A DNA stretch of 64,000 nt from Plectrocnemia conspersa. Its lineage: Eukaryota > Arthropoda > Insecta > Trichoptera > Polycentropodidae. This document shows, piece after piece, positions 11,434 to 24,419 of the stretch (position 1 is its first letter; each line of letters begins with the position of its first letter). The position numbers were made by a program, and so were the translations under genes. The DNA is taken from NCBI GenBank assembly GCA_009617715.1, contig VTFK01000046.1, forward strand, positions 1,116,001 to 1,180,000. The letters run 5' to 3'. The notes under the pieces were generated by a model. The model had not been told where the DNA came from, searched no databases, and saw only the letters and a program-made list of their open reading frames with translations.

Positions 11434-12455
11434 TGGTAATAATATACTACGATTTTGGTAGACTAATGATTCATAAAAATTTTACAAGTCGGACGGCAAA
11501 CAAATAAAAAATAAAGAATTTTATATCCACAATCAAATATATTTTAATCTACTATGTACATTTGAAAAAATACATTAAATAAACAGTTATATTCGTTTAT
11601 TTATTAAAAATATTTTTTAAGAATACGATGTATAGTTATACAAATTACAAAAAACAATAAAAAATTAGTTCTCATTTACATTATATTAGTATTATCTTTA
11701 AAATCCACAAATAAGATTTTTATCAATAAAAACTTACTAATAGTTATTTTGAAATAGAACGTTTACTCACCATTATAAATATCTTCATATTAACAAACGA
11801 TCATTTTGTATGTGCATCGTGCCGGAAATTCACACATTGTAAAAAAATCACTAATTTTATTTGAAAAATTCAGTAATCTAATGAAAGATAAAATCACTCA
11901 CAAGAAGTTCCACATTACGAGACATAAAAATTACAGTATAATCGCACTAATCCACTAATTTAAAAATAATGTTATTCTAGCAACCCGTCAATGTCTAAGC
12001 TCTAAAGGTATAAACTCACTAATAAAATTATTAAAGCGTATTTGAAAAAAACAAAACAAAAATAAATCGTAAAATATATGCATTATATTTAAATAAATAA
12101 GATATTAAAATAAATATTCATACGCTATTTTTAACACATTTAACTTTCTACTCTTACTGCATGTATTTTTTCCACTGCGAAAAATATGTATTTTATGAAA
12201 CACTGATTTAATATTAACATACTCAGAAAAAAATCATTGAAATATTTACATTGTATTAAAAGATACACACATTTAGGTAAGCTATGTTAAATTCGCGCGT
12301 ATTTGCGAAAAAGTGCCTGTATTTGGCATAAAAAATATACGTTGAAATATGTTTTATTGTGAATATATATTTTTTTATTTTTTATTGGTTTGCCGTTCGA
12401 CTTATAATATTTTTACTTACCATTAGTCTACCAAAACCGTAGTATATTACTACCA
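11434..12455. mobile_element. 1.0-kb element with long (~95-bp) terminal inverted repeats
   Basis: The left end begins GGTAATAATATACTACGATT and the right end, reverse-complemented, GGTAGTAATATACTACGGTT. Both continue through TTGGTAGACTAATG, then AAGTCGnACGGCAAACmAATA and AAAAATAAA. The interior (~830 bp) is AT-rich with no transposase. Flanks show no clear target duplication. A foldback or nonautonomous DNA transposon is the likely nature; the superfamily is unknown. Confidence 0.7.
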
Positions 12456-13106
12456 GTTCCTCTTGGCCGCTCCAAAATTTATGGTCCTTTATTTTGTTTT
12501 AAAAAAATCGCTTTTTTCAGCAAAAATTGCTTTTACGCTTTCGAAAAACATATGTAAATAAAATGTTAAATTACTGAAATTCGCAGAATTCGTTCATTAA
12601 AGAAAACAAAATGTAGGAAAAACCCACTCCATATTATCGTTTAATGCTTATCTCAAAAACAGGCGTGCGTTGCAAATTTTTGTGAAATTCGTGCTACGTT
12701 TTTTATTTGTTATTTCAAGAAGCAATTTTTTTATTCGATTGTTGTTCATTTATTTCTAGTTATTTAACTCATATACAAATCCGTACAAAACAAACGCAGA
12801 TACCGATACGATATTTATGTATATCAAATGTTGTATTGTTAAAATATTTCATAAATTTTTCTTAAATATTTTAATCGCAGTTAATTTTAATTCTGGTGAT
12901 TTCAAAAAGCTGAAATGATGTCTCTGATCAAGTATGTAATAATAAACTCTACATTTAATATTTTACAGGCATTTCAATAAAATATTTTAATAAATCAATA
13001 TCGGTAATAACCGAGAAAAAAATATAAAAATATTCGAATATTCAAGTATTTCATCTATTTTTGATTCAATATCTGAAAATTTATAAACTGCAAATAATTG
13101 AGAGCC
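12456..13106. other. Intergenic
   Basis: Nothing assignable. The right part may be 3' sequence of the minus-strand hAT relic that follows. Confidence 0.35.
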
Positions 13107-13610
13107 CTACTTGGCACATAACACTCCCTGATGGATAATGCAATAAAAAGGGATATAAAGTGTACGTCCAATAGCTTTAATAAATAATACCACAAATCCC
13201 ATATTTTACCCACCATGTTGGGCTCCATCTGTCGTTACTAACACAACTTTATACATATCAATGCTTACGCCATAAAATGTTTTTATAAGAACCATATATA
13301 TTTTGTGCTTTGATGTACTTATTGGCACTGATTCTAACTTTAATAACTCTGCTATCACTGTGAGACCTTTTTAATATCTAGCAGTAATGACTAACTGAGA
13401 ATTTTAACGGAGAGAATTTTTTACAATGATATTCTTTTAATTGGTGTTGATATTTGTGTTTAGTTTTTGATAAATAATAATCTGTAAACGATGCATGTCA
13501 CCTTTGACACGCTTGTCATAGCGTGACATAGAGGGTCTATACCCTTGGGCCTGACGCCGGGGCTTTGCCTCTTGCTTTTCAGACCTCCACTCATGGCTTC
13601 TGTAGCGTGA
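13107..13610 (-). mobile_element. ZBED/FAM200-like hAT transposase relic
   Basis: Minus-strand translation of 13107-13364 gives LTVIAELLKLESVPIS, MYKVVLVTTDGAQHGG, a stop in place of the expected Lys, NMGFVVLFIKAIG and FYCIIHQGVLCAK. This matches the conserved TDGAP..MTGK..GF and CIxHxExLxAK core of Charlie/ZBED5-type hAT transposases. Upstream on the same strand (13490-13610), CTATGTCACGCTATGACAAG and GCGTGTCAAAGGTGACA look like the terminal region of such an element. Non-functional. Confidence 0.7.
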
Positions 13611-14044
13611 CGTTTTTTAAGAACTTTGTTATTGCCACTTTGGCTAAATCACAAGGTATTAAAAAAAATGATCTCAACGGCAACCCTAAAGACTGCAGTC
13701 TTTAGAATTATGATAAATATTCCTTTTACCTGAATTATTTGTACGTGTATTTATTGCTGCTATATTTGCTTGTAAATTGGTTTTATGCTATTTTCTCATT
13801 TTCTATTTTAAGATTTTTAAAATACTTAAAGCCAAATTCGTTTTTAAATATTTTATAATTATATAATCATAAAGATTTTTTTCTATCCCTATTTAAAACT
13901 ATTGATAAAAGTATTGTACTTGTGATACAATTCATTTTAAATTTGACATATAATAAACTAATTTAAAGAATTGCCCGGCTTTTTGGTTGTCTTGCAATAA
14001 TCAATAAGCAAAATTGTTTAAGGTTGAGTATCACTATTTTACAG

Positions 14045-14133
14045 GATCGACGACGGCAGAGCGCACCTCGCTGACCGCAGCCACAGATGCCGCGTCGCCA
14101 CAAGGTCTGCGCCCTCGGTTGTTGTGTTAATTT
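14045..14133 (+). other. Orphan GC-rich exon-like block
   Basis: Preceded by CACTATTTTACAG, a plausible splice acceptor. In a strongly AT-rich desert it stays open in two plus frames: one reads STTAERTSLTAATDAASPQG and reaches TAA at 14131-14133, another reads IDDGRAHLADRSHRC. An internal CAAG|GTCTGC at 14104 could alternatively be a donor for a 60-nt exon. The minus strand is also open, as expected of a short GC-rich piece. No product can be assigned. Confidence 0.3.
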
Positions 14134-16719
14134 AATATAACGTCAATAGCACCTGATTTATGTTCTCTACTTTTAGTAAGTATAAATGTATTATTACGAT
14201 TGTTTTTTAAAAAAATTGACAATTTATTATCAGCTTGATATCATTCTTTAGAAGTACTATTTTACGATATATAAAAAGTACTCTAAAACAATATACGTTT
14301 TATAGCGGTCGACATGTATGAGTTAAGGGTCGAGAAATTATGTTTTCTTCTGTAATAAAGAAAACCAAGAACGAGCAGTCCACCATTATCTTGCTATGAT
14401 CATTTGCCTATTGCAAGGTTATTTTTGTATATATTATACATGCTCAACTATTTTTACTTGCAAAACTGGCACGCATGAAAGAAATTGAAAAAAAATATTT
14501 TTAACGAGCTTATTGTTGTGATAAATACACTTTTTCAATAGTTTTATAAATGCGATTTTAATATTAAAATACAATAGTATATTTTTCATAAACATATTTG
14601 TATGTACTGATATATTACTAAATTTTATACTTAGCACAATCTAGACATTGCACATTTTAATCTTATCGCAAGCAGTATAAAATTGCCCAATGCTTTAAAC
14701 CGTCTCTAGAGTATAATATATCGTCTAAAACTTGGAACAGAATATTATATGAATGTAAATAAGTTATATTTTAAATTACATAATAATGTAGAAAGTAATA
14801 TACATACTCGTATTGTAAATCATATATGCAATGAGTTAATCTTTGGAAAATTAAGCTTGAAATTTGACTTGATTATAAGTAATATTTAATTTATTTAATT
14901 ATATAAAATTGCCACTGAGTTTAACTCTCTGGTTAATATTCAACGAGTATGATGCGAATTAATATTATAAATACAAGGCAGGTAAAAATATTTCTATACT
15001 TATATTAAATTTGCAAATTAAAAAGCTTAACATTTGCACTAAATAATAATTTATCATAGCATTTAGAAATATTGTTATTGTTACGTCAGGTGCATATGAT
15101 GCTTTGTGGATTTGGTTGAACGTTGACAGGCAACGTATGGTCAATGGTTCAAATTAACATATGTATTATAATGCTAGATTTTTCAAGCAATTGGTTTATT
15201 TATTAAGAATTAATATTTAAAAAATATTTTTACTACTATTTAATAAATAATATATTACACATAATTAAAAATATTTGTAAAATACTAGTTTATCATATAT
15301 ATACATCCGTGATTTAATTTTAACAAAAACATGATTTTTAAAAGTTTAAATAATTATTTTTTTGTATAATTTACCATATACAGAGATTTGCTCTAAATAT
15401 CATTGTAAATGTATAATAGAGATTGTATCATATGTAAACGAAATAGTCCCTTAACCTTCGTCAATATAATAATAATTCTGAAATGCTTTATATGCCTTAG
15501 AATGATTAAGCGAAACGAAGAATCCATCAATATAATGTACTTTCATATGTGAATTTTTACACGTGCCTGAAATATGGTCGAAGAGTATTATAAACTCCAT
15601 ATGTTATATGTGACCATTTCGGATATTTCACAACCAAAAAACTTAGATACTCCACAAAAAATAAATAAAAATATTATTTATAGGATACATTGTGCTTGTA
15701 TGAAATACACACTTATATTTTATCCTTTATCGTCGTTAATGGTTACAGTTAATAGTTTTTCGATACACTTTATTTTATTTTATATTGTATACACAATATT
15801 TTAATACAATAAAGCATTAATTATATTTTTTAAATAATTTAAAATATGGTCTTTAATTAATTTATAATCTTATATTATTATAATAATAAAAACTATTTTT
15901 TTATTATTCATAAAAAGCCTACTAACAGACGTTAAATGTATATTTTTAGATACTTCTTCTAAAACCTTTATTATGATAAATGATTGTATGTATGTATTCA
16001 TTCAATATATATTCATATTCACAATTCTTTCCAATTTCCATTGTGATCATTTGAATTATATTCCAAGAAAAATAAAGCTCAATATATATCCCAAATTATA
16101 ATAATGTATGTATATTTATAGGTAAACTGTTAAAGAGTCATATGTATCAACATTAATTTATAACCATAGATAGTTTATGGTTTTATTTATATATGTATAC
16201 ATAAATAAAACTCTATTTTTACTTTTTTTTAAACCGTAGTTTTTAGATTATTATAATAATAATGTAATATTTTATTTTACAAAGACGAGATAATTCTATT
16301 TAATATGTGAAACATTAGGCTAATATTAAATATGTTATTGTATTTCATAAGCTTATTTTTATAAAGATTTAGAATATGAAAAATTTCTCTTTCTTTTAAT
16401 CAATAAATTAAATGTAATAATAAATTATAATACAAAGCCTAAAAACAAACATATTTTTTAGGCATAATATAAAGCTCAAAAAATATTTTTAATTTAATTG
16501 AACATATATTTTGTGTACAAATATATTATGATCAATATAAAAATTAATTAGGTATTTTTTTTTAAAACCTATTTTTTTTATATTGCTAAAATTTAATAAT
16601 ATACTATTTACCATAAGTCAAGATATTCATGGTGAGTATGTGTTCATTTTAATACTCTCATCTTATTTATCATATACTTTTGGGTCGGAAACTATTATGT
16701 ATATACCTCACATATGTTA
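14110..16719. other. Intergenic, very AT-rich
   Basis: No recognisable gene or element. The ORF 15574-15804 lacks any known domain. Confidence 0.4.
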
Positions 16720-17404
16720 TCACGTTTTGCTCTTACTTTGACATTGATGTTGGTATTCTTTGGATTACAATGAAATCCAAAATACATAAATATACCTATC
16801 GCAAAGGTTTTTTGTAGTGGAAATTTATTTCTCATCAACTTAATGTACAACATAAGCGGCATCGGAAAATTTGAACGAAATGAAAAGCAAATCTCTCTCT
16901 AGGCGCCTATGTAGTTGTGCTGCCATTTTCCCTCTTGAAAATTCCTATATTTTTTGTGTCGATTTTCACTATCGAACCGTCCATAATGGATAAATTTTCC
17001 GACGCAAAAATGGTTCCCGCTATCAGACAACCAATAAAAAAGATGAGAGTTTGTCGCGGATGTAAAAACAAGGCTCAAAGCGGTTAAAAGGGGTAACGTT
17101 CTTGAGATAACAGAGCTTTCGTCCCTTTAGCAGGTTGCTTTATTAGCCGCGCAATCTTGTATGCAGAGCGTTATAAAATTTATTGAACCATAAATGCATA
17201 TGTGGGTACTGTAGGGCTTTACTCATATTTCTGCTAGGGCAAAAACGAGCAAAAACACAAATTACAAGATGACAGTATCGTGTTTCTGTCAGAGCTTAAT
17301 TTGGACTTCGAAAAGGGTTTTGAATGAATTCACTGCGTCATTTTATGTGAGTAACTGAGCTGTTTGTAATCTCGACGTTTTTTATATGAAACACAGTGTT
17401 AGAC
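16720..17404. promoter_or_regulatory. Candidate cis-regulatory block
   Basis: A long complex, repeat-free segment with more G+C than its flanks (TAGGCGCCTATGTAGTTGTG, TTTTCCGACGCAAAAATGG, AGCCGCGCAATCTTGTATG). No ORF of length. It ends where the hAT-like terminus starts. Function inferred from composition only. Confidence 0.25.
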
Positions 17405-17460
17405 CAGGTGTGACTAACACGCGGCCCGCAGGCCGCATGCGGCTCTCAAAGAACATTCAT
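17405..17460. mobile_element. hAT-type element end
   Basis: CAGGTGTGACTAACACGCGG followed by a CCCGCAGGCCGCATGCGGC palindromic block strongly resembles the terminal region of Charlie/ZBED-type hAT transposons, which begin CAGGGGTG and carry a CGGCCCGCGGGCCGCATGCGG block. The opposite end was not located. Confidence 0.5.
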
Positions 17461-17924
17461 AGCTTACATTGTAAAAAATAAATTAAAAGTACTTATTGGA
17501 TTGATACAAAGGGTATTGAGTTAATTTGGAACCTTGGAATTTTACGTTGAGTTTATTTTATTTGGCATATTATTTATTTATAGTGATGGGTTTACTCAAT
17601 TAATTTATGCTATAAATATACTAAATTAACTTAAAGATAATGTATATTAATAAATATTATGTTTAATTAGCATGTACTTAATAGAAGTGAAAAAAAAGGA
17701 GACGCGTTATCGGATTATATACCATTTTTATTGCCATCAATGATTACAATAAACTAACGAACAAATAAATGGTCAATCACAGAATCAGTTATACCTAGTT
17801 GTTTTTTCTTATGATCAATTTGTTCAGGTAGACGTAAGAGTTGCAGCTGAATCCAAAGAGTCATAAAAGTAAGTCGACGGTTTTGCAACGTCCTCTTGCA
17901 ATCTGATGCTGAATTGTTGTGAAT

Positions 17925-18700
17925 AGAACCGCAACCGGGTACCCGCACGTTTTTAAAATAACCTAATTTCCTAATATTTTTAACTGGTACCCGGGCATTT
18001 GAATCTCAAAATAATATTTGATTTTATCATATGAAATATATGTATATCTCACACAATTTTCAAGATGCAAAACTCTCGTTATTCTTCTCTTATGCAAGAG
18101 CAGTGTATCAAAAAGAAACAGGAAATCCTAATTTAACAGTCCGAAAATATTATTTCACAATTTTATAACATATTTCGTTTCGACATCCTCAAACATTTGC
18201 CGTTTAACAAAAAATAAAAATGCTAGTAATTGCAAAAAATACACACAGCATACTCGGAGGACGGTTGTTCACAAATTAAACGAGCGAGATGTGAACAGAT
18301 TTATATAGAGCTAATCTAATGCAATTTTGATACCAACTACACTTAATTCATTATTTGATTCTATAATTAATATTTATTATCTTTTAAAAAGTAATAAAAA
18401 ATATTTACTCTTTACTTTTGCAAATGTACAATTAGGTGATGCATAAATCAAGGATTATAAAAATTTCATCAAAAATTTATGATGCTTTCAAGTTTATAAT
18501 CTGCGAGAGTTGACAATGGTCGGCATTTCATAAAGTTTCTGGTAATTCTTTTACTCATAGTAGAAAAACATTGTTTCTGTCGACAATATATTGGGACGGG
18601 TGAGCCATTTTATGTGTTTTAACAATAAACAAATGCAAATAATAAAATTGTACTACATTCACTGACAAAATGTGAAAAAACTGTGTTTCTGAAATATGTA
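17925..18700 (+). repeat. Dispersed ~0.75-kb repeat, copy 1
   Basis: Partner of 38455-39225 in the same orientation; see that copy for shared blocks. The 5' part contains two GGTACCCG motifs (CCGGGTACCCGCACG and CTGGTACCCGGGC), and the 3' part ends after GGGACGGGTGAGCC. It lies a few hundred bases right of a hAT-like end at 17405 and may belong to that element (inference). Confidence 0.8.
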
Positions 18701-21387
18701 TTTGTCATTTTTTCTATCTTACTTTGGTTTCATGACATAATTTATTCTTAACTGTGGACTTTAAAATTAATATATTATGACTAAATTAAGTTTTTCTTAG
18801 ATAAAACTTTATACAAATTACATTAGTTTTATCTGCAGTGTAATCAGATTGTTTATTCGTTATTTTACGAATATTTTACAACTGATAAATTTATAAACCA
18901 TAATAGTTTTGCAGTCCTAATTTTATTCAAAATTTTCATCTTTAAGATTGAAAGCTTAGGAACCTCTTTTTACTCATATTTTTATTAAATCTTCGCTTTT
19001 TATTTCCCAAATTTAATTCTAAATTTATTTGTATATTTATTTGTTCATAATCACACATATTTTTTATATCATAATTTTTTTTGTTATCAACATTTAAATA
19101 AAATATTTATATGAAACAACTCCGTCTGATTTCTATTACAATAAATTTCAAACTTCGTTTTAATACTTTCATATTTAATCTTCTAAATCTAATAAAATAA
19201 AATTTAATAGGCAGTAAATATTTCGGAAACTAAAAATCACTACTTTGCATTATAAAATACATTTTGATTTTGCCTTTTGAGAGTCGAAGTCAACATAAAA
19301 CTAAAGACTTATCTTATAATACTAATAAAGATCCATAATATTAAAATAAAAAATCTAAAATAAATACATTAAATATTTGTAAATCTTCATAATATAAATT
19401 GTAACCCGATAAACATAATAAAGTGTATACCGCACATTGATAACGCACAATACCCCTTAAAAACAATGCCTATTATTCACTGTCATTGTTCCTTAGAGTA
19501 GTCCTTATTATAAAAAAGACAATTTAATTTGATGGATCCCTTAAAATGTCACGTAAAGTTTTTAAATAAAAAGACAATGCATCAGATCGGAATTATTTTT
19601 TTTTTAAATATTTTTTTTTTATATTCTATAATATGTGTGCTACAAAAATAAAATATGTAGCTCCTTGTTAATAGTTTTTTAATTAGGTCAGATATTGTTG
19701 ATTTAATTTAAAAAAAATAAGCAAAATTCATTGGTTCTTTTGTGTTTTGACAGAATATTTTAATTATAAGTTTTAAGCTCTAAAATATATTTATAGATTT
19801 TATAAATACAATAATAAAGTATTGTAGTGATACTTTTATACATGTATAATGCTTAAACAGAAATTGATAAAAGTTGGCGGAAAGATCTTAAGGCCTTTCA
19901 AAAAAAAAATGGAATCATTTCCGGTGGCTTTGCGATTTTACAGGAGCTAAGTAATATTTCACAATTTGCTAAATTAGTTTTACCATCATAATTTTTTTAA
20001 TGGGTGTAAAAAAACTATTAGTTTTATTATGCGTTTTCAGCAGTACAATTCTTGAAATAAATGGATGTTATAATATATTTTCTGAAAATAAATTAAAAAA
20101 TATTTTCAAGATACATGTAAAACACTTATTTTTGCCTCCATTAAACAATTCATATTACTGCAAGATTTTTGTGGATCATCCTGTATAAAATAAAACTTAC
20201 AATAAATATATATATATATATTGACTACATAATATTGAAACTTTTGTACAATATCATATTAAAGTTATTCAGTTTGCATTGAGTTTGCGAAGATTCTTTA
20301 CCATAATCGCTTGATGTAAAACACTGTTTCAAAAATATATTTCATGCTTAGTACTTCTCCGTATAATGTGTGTCGGATATCCTTTTGTGGAATTTATTGT
20401 ATCTCGCGTGCTTTTAAGAAGCATTTGAAATTGGAAACTACTCTTTGAAAGGTTACATAGCTTAACACGTTGAAGGAGTTTATTGAAAATTTTCATTGTA
20501 TAAAAATACAAATATATGATATGTATTGTAAGTGAAATATCATCCAATTACGCACAGTAACGTTTTTGACACGTGACACGAGCAATGTTCGCATTTTTTT
20601 TTAAAGCATACTATATATATATTTGTTTGTGCGATAAACAAACTGAGACTTTTAAGTATCAGCCGTAATACGTACTAGCTTTATACGTATAATTTATTAT
20701 GATTCCCTTTCGACCAATTCATATTTATACAATAAAAAGTAATCTCACTCCTTTTGTTCTATTGTATTTTTTTCTGAAGTAAATAATGCTCACGTACAAA
20801 TCTCTTGTCAACGATTGTTTAAAGCGAAATGAGAAAAAATGTGTGCGTTATTTTTTTGTTGTAAATGAAATATGACCTATAGCGGATTGAATTTTTACAA
20901 AAAAAAAATACGTTGGAAAATCAGCCGTGAAAAATTCTGGTTAAATATTACTCGAATCGTATTTTAAAAATGCTCTCTTTCTGTTCCACTTATATTTACT
21001 TTGTGTATATGAAATATGGGATAAATGAAAATAATATGTACTCGGATGAAAGTTATTTAATAAACTGTATCGCAATGGTATATATAAGTTTATATTAATT
21101 ATTACATATTATATGCTACATTAAGGTGATCAATTTTACAAATATATGAGATTCAAGCAAACAAAGAAATTTTAATAAAATATTCCATTTTATTTTTATA
21201 AATTGTTAGTTAAGCAAAAGCTTCTTATGAACAAATCTTCGAAAGAAATCGTCATTTTGGAATACTCAAGAGCCAGACATAAACAATGACCACTACAAAC
21301 TTCCGAAAACTATTAACTTTAATAACCGTAACTAAAACTTCTATTATCGTTTGTTTTCACTATACAATGTATTATAATTATACTTTA

Positions 21388-21413
21388 GTCGAAACAATAA
21401 GCATTGTTTCGAC
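21388..21413. repeat. Perfect 11-bp inverted repeat with 4-nt loop
   Basis: GTCGAAACAAT, loop AAGC, then ATTGTTTCGAC. Confidence 0.7.
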
Positions 21414-22799
21414 GGTATAAAGCCTTTTTCCTATTTACCCAAACTTTTGTGAACTTATTTATAAAAATCTGTGCTTTATTTGTAATGTGAAACTAAAAAA
21501 TATAATTAATCTTTCAATAATGTGCCATATTTTTTATTATGTGAAGTTTTTATATATATATATTACATATGAAGAATGCAAATTAAAAAGCATTGAATAT
21601 TCAATATTAACAATTTTAACAAAAATATTGCAAAAATGTTTTACTTATATTTAAAGCACTAAGAAATAATAAAAATATTTTATTTCCGATTTTTTTAATG
21701 TAAATTTCTGAATGGATCATTTTGTTTACTAGACCCTTAGATACATGCTTAACTTCTATTTGCATAAACTCGTTCTATTGTCGTTTTATTTACTTTAAAT
21801 GCCTATTGTATCCCTTGATGTCCTTTACAGTGTATATACACAGAAAAGTTGTAGAAATTGCGGCTCGTGTCATGGAAAACTCAAAGTATTTTATTTAGAC
21901 ATACATATATATTTATCGTAATATATGCATTACAAGCTTGTACGAGTTGTCGACTTCACTATTTGTATCAATCTTGATGTGCTTTTATTGCATACGTAAG
22001 TTATCTTGTTTACGTATCAAAAATAAACGTTGCGAAGCAAATCTGATAAGAGGAAAAATATATAAATGTAATATATCCACGCAATAGATACAACAGTATC
22101 ATATATTTTTCTGTGTAATACATTAATCTGGCTATTTAAATGTAACTCAAACCAACTTCGGAATAAGTTGTTATATTCTTTAAATTTTTTTATTCTAACT
22201 AAATATTTAACACATTTTTTGTGTTTAAATTTGATTTCTACGTAAAAAAATTAAGTGTCTTTTGAGAACAATAATTTGGTTTAATCAGAATAAACTGATG
22301 CTACAGATGCAATAAAAACATTGCTTATAAATTTATTAAAACATAAATAATTTGATATGCTTATATAAAAAATATATGTGCGGTTTATATTATATCATCC
22401 TTTTTAAGAACCTTTGTTTATATTTTCATACGCATCTGAGATAATTTATGCAATCTAATAATAAATTCGAGTACTTGGCTCATTGTATGTTTTTTGTTTA
22501 AAACATATGTATAAACCTCAAACTCATTAAGGCGCCAGACCACGGATGGACAATGTACGTTACCTTTTTCTTTTAGTATAATGATAATTTTAGTAAAAAA
22601 AATTAAGCTATGCTAACAAACATACCTTGTTATTTCATTTTAGTAATTATTTTAATAAAGGATCCCGTAAATTTATTTTAAGGGCAAAATATTTAAGAAA
22701 AAACTTGCTTGTGTATTAAATATAGCATAACCCTTTTACTTAAAGTAAAATGTCAGTTTAGAAATAATTTAAATTCTTAAGCTTAATTAAGACGATAAA

Positions 22800-22880
22800 C
22801 AAGAGGTAAAGATCACTGACTTTTGACCTAAAAGACCTGGGTTTAAATCACATAAGGATGTATTTTCTATCGTATCTGAT
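22800..22880 (+). mobile_element. Possible tRNA-derived SINE trace
   Basis: AGAGGTAAAGATCACTGAC followed ~30 nt later by CCTGGGTTTAAATCAC resembles the A-box/B-box arrangement of a tRNA-like SINE head. A similar CCTGGGTTCAAAT occurs on the minus strand at ~2435-2450. Decayed and uncertain. Confidence 0.35.
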
Positions 22881-23397
22881 AGATCGAAATTAGTGATTAT
22901 TATATCATTTTGAATCTGAATTTATTTAAAATTTTATTAATAAATCTATTTAAATCAGACATACTTAAATATTAAGTAATTAACAATTCTCTAGTAATAA
23001 GTTAGTTTTTATATATATAAGATATAAAAATATCTTATGTATAGTAAATAAGACAAGCAACGTAAAATAATAATTTTCTACATAATATAATAAAAATAAA
23101 CCCAAGCACAAAACAAGTAATCGTTACTTTCAAATTTATAGATAAAACGCAATATATATGTATAATATTTTTAAATTTAAAATTGCAATCAAGTTGTATT
23201 TCCAAATGGAATTTGTGTTTGATATTAACAATTAGCATGACGCTAGTATAAGCTGTTTTTTTATATATGTTATTGCATAAGTATTTATGTATTAACTAAG
23301 TTGCAGTATCGGGCGGCAGTGTCTAATGCAAAAGAGTCTAGATAAATCGAAGAAGTGAATTTAATTAAGATTTTTTTTTATGTTTTCATTCATTCCT

Positions 23398-23705
23398 TAA
23401 AGATTTAATTTTGAAGATGAATATAAATGTATCATAGAATGAATATAAACTTAACAAATTATAATTAAATCTTCTGTATAATTGACTAATTACGTGACTT
23501 TTTATGAAAATTAATTCAGCACTTGACTTTAATTAGGCAATTAAATGGTAAAAAATTAAATTAAAGATTTAATCCTCAAGGTGAATATAGATGCAGCATA
23601 AAATAAATAAAAACATATAATAAAATTCAAATTAAATTTTCACTGTATAATTGACTAATTTCGTGACTTTATGAAAATTAATTCAGCAGTTAAAGGGTTA
23701 AAAAA
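23398..23705 (+). repeat. Direct tandem duplication, unit 164 bp
   Basis: TAAAGATTTAAT starts at 23398 and again at 23562. Shared blocks include GTATAATTGACTAATTWCGTGA and ATGAAAATTAATTCAGCA, in the same order and spacing, with moderate divergence. The second copy is truncated at its right end. Non-coding. Confidence 0.8.
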
Positions 23706-24419
23706 GAGTCCTGGGTTTTTACATACAATTCATGTATTACATATTAAAGAATTAAATGCAACTTATACGGTAGTAAAATTATAAAATATATGAAAACAGA
23801 AATACGAACAGAGCTTTTTAATAAAAAAAAATCTTTACTACATTTGAATGATTTCTAAAAAAATATGCAGAATAGCAACTAAAAATCAGTTAAAATAATA
23901 CTGATTTCGTTTAAAACGATGATTTGCTTTAATACATTTTATCTTAAACAGTATAAAATTATTCTTAAATTTAACTAATCCTCAAGACAAAATAAATTTT
24001 CAAATATAAAAAAGCTTTTACAATCTCGTGGTAATATTAATCGTTCTCTTATTATAGTTTAATGTATTTGAAACGACTAGAAAATGACAGCAAATTTATA
24101 ACAATTAAGAGATACATTATCTACAATTAAACCTACGAATACCGAAGAGTAACGCAATTTATCTATTGCTAATGATGTCATAGAAAAAAATCAAACTGAA
24201 TTAGTGCACCTAGTGTTAACTGTGTTATGTTTTCTGAAAAATATTTTATTATATATGAACATTTAGAACATATAAAAAATTATAATGTAAAATTTACTTT
24301 CTCAATAATCTATTCAGAAATAAAATTAGCAAACATTTAATTGTAATTGAGGATTAAGCTATCTGACGAGTTTAATGCATGTGTTTTTACATTACAAGAA
24401 AAAACTTTCATTAAACTGT

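Larger units (their letters stand above)
18701..23397. other. Intergenic, AT-rich
   Basis: No gene. A (TA)n tract lies at ~20207-20222, the inverted repeat at 21388-21413 and a SINE-like trace at 22800-22880. The ORFs at 20000-20188, 20329-20547 and 23035-23238 show no recognisable domain and sit in low-complexity sequence. Confidence 0.4.
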
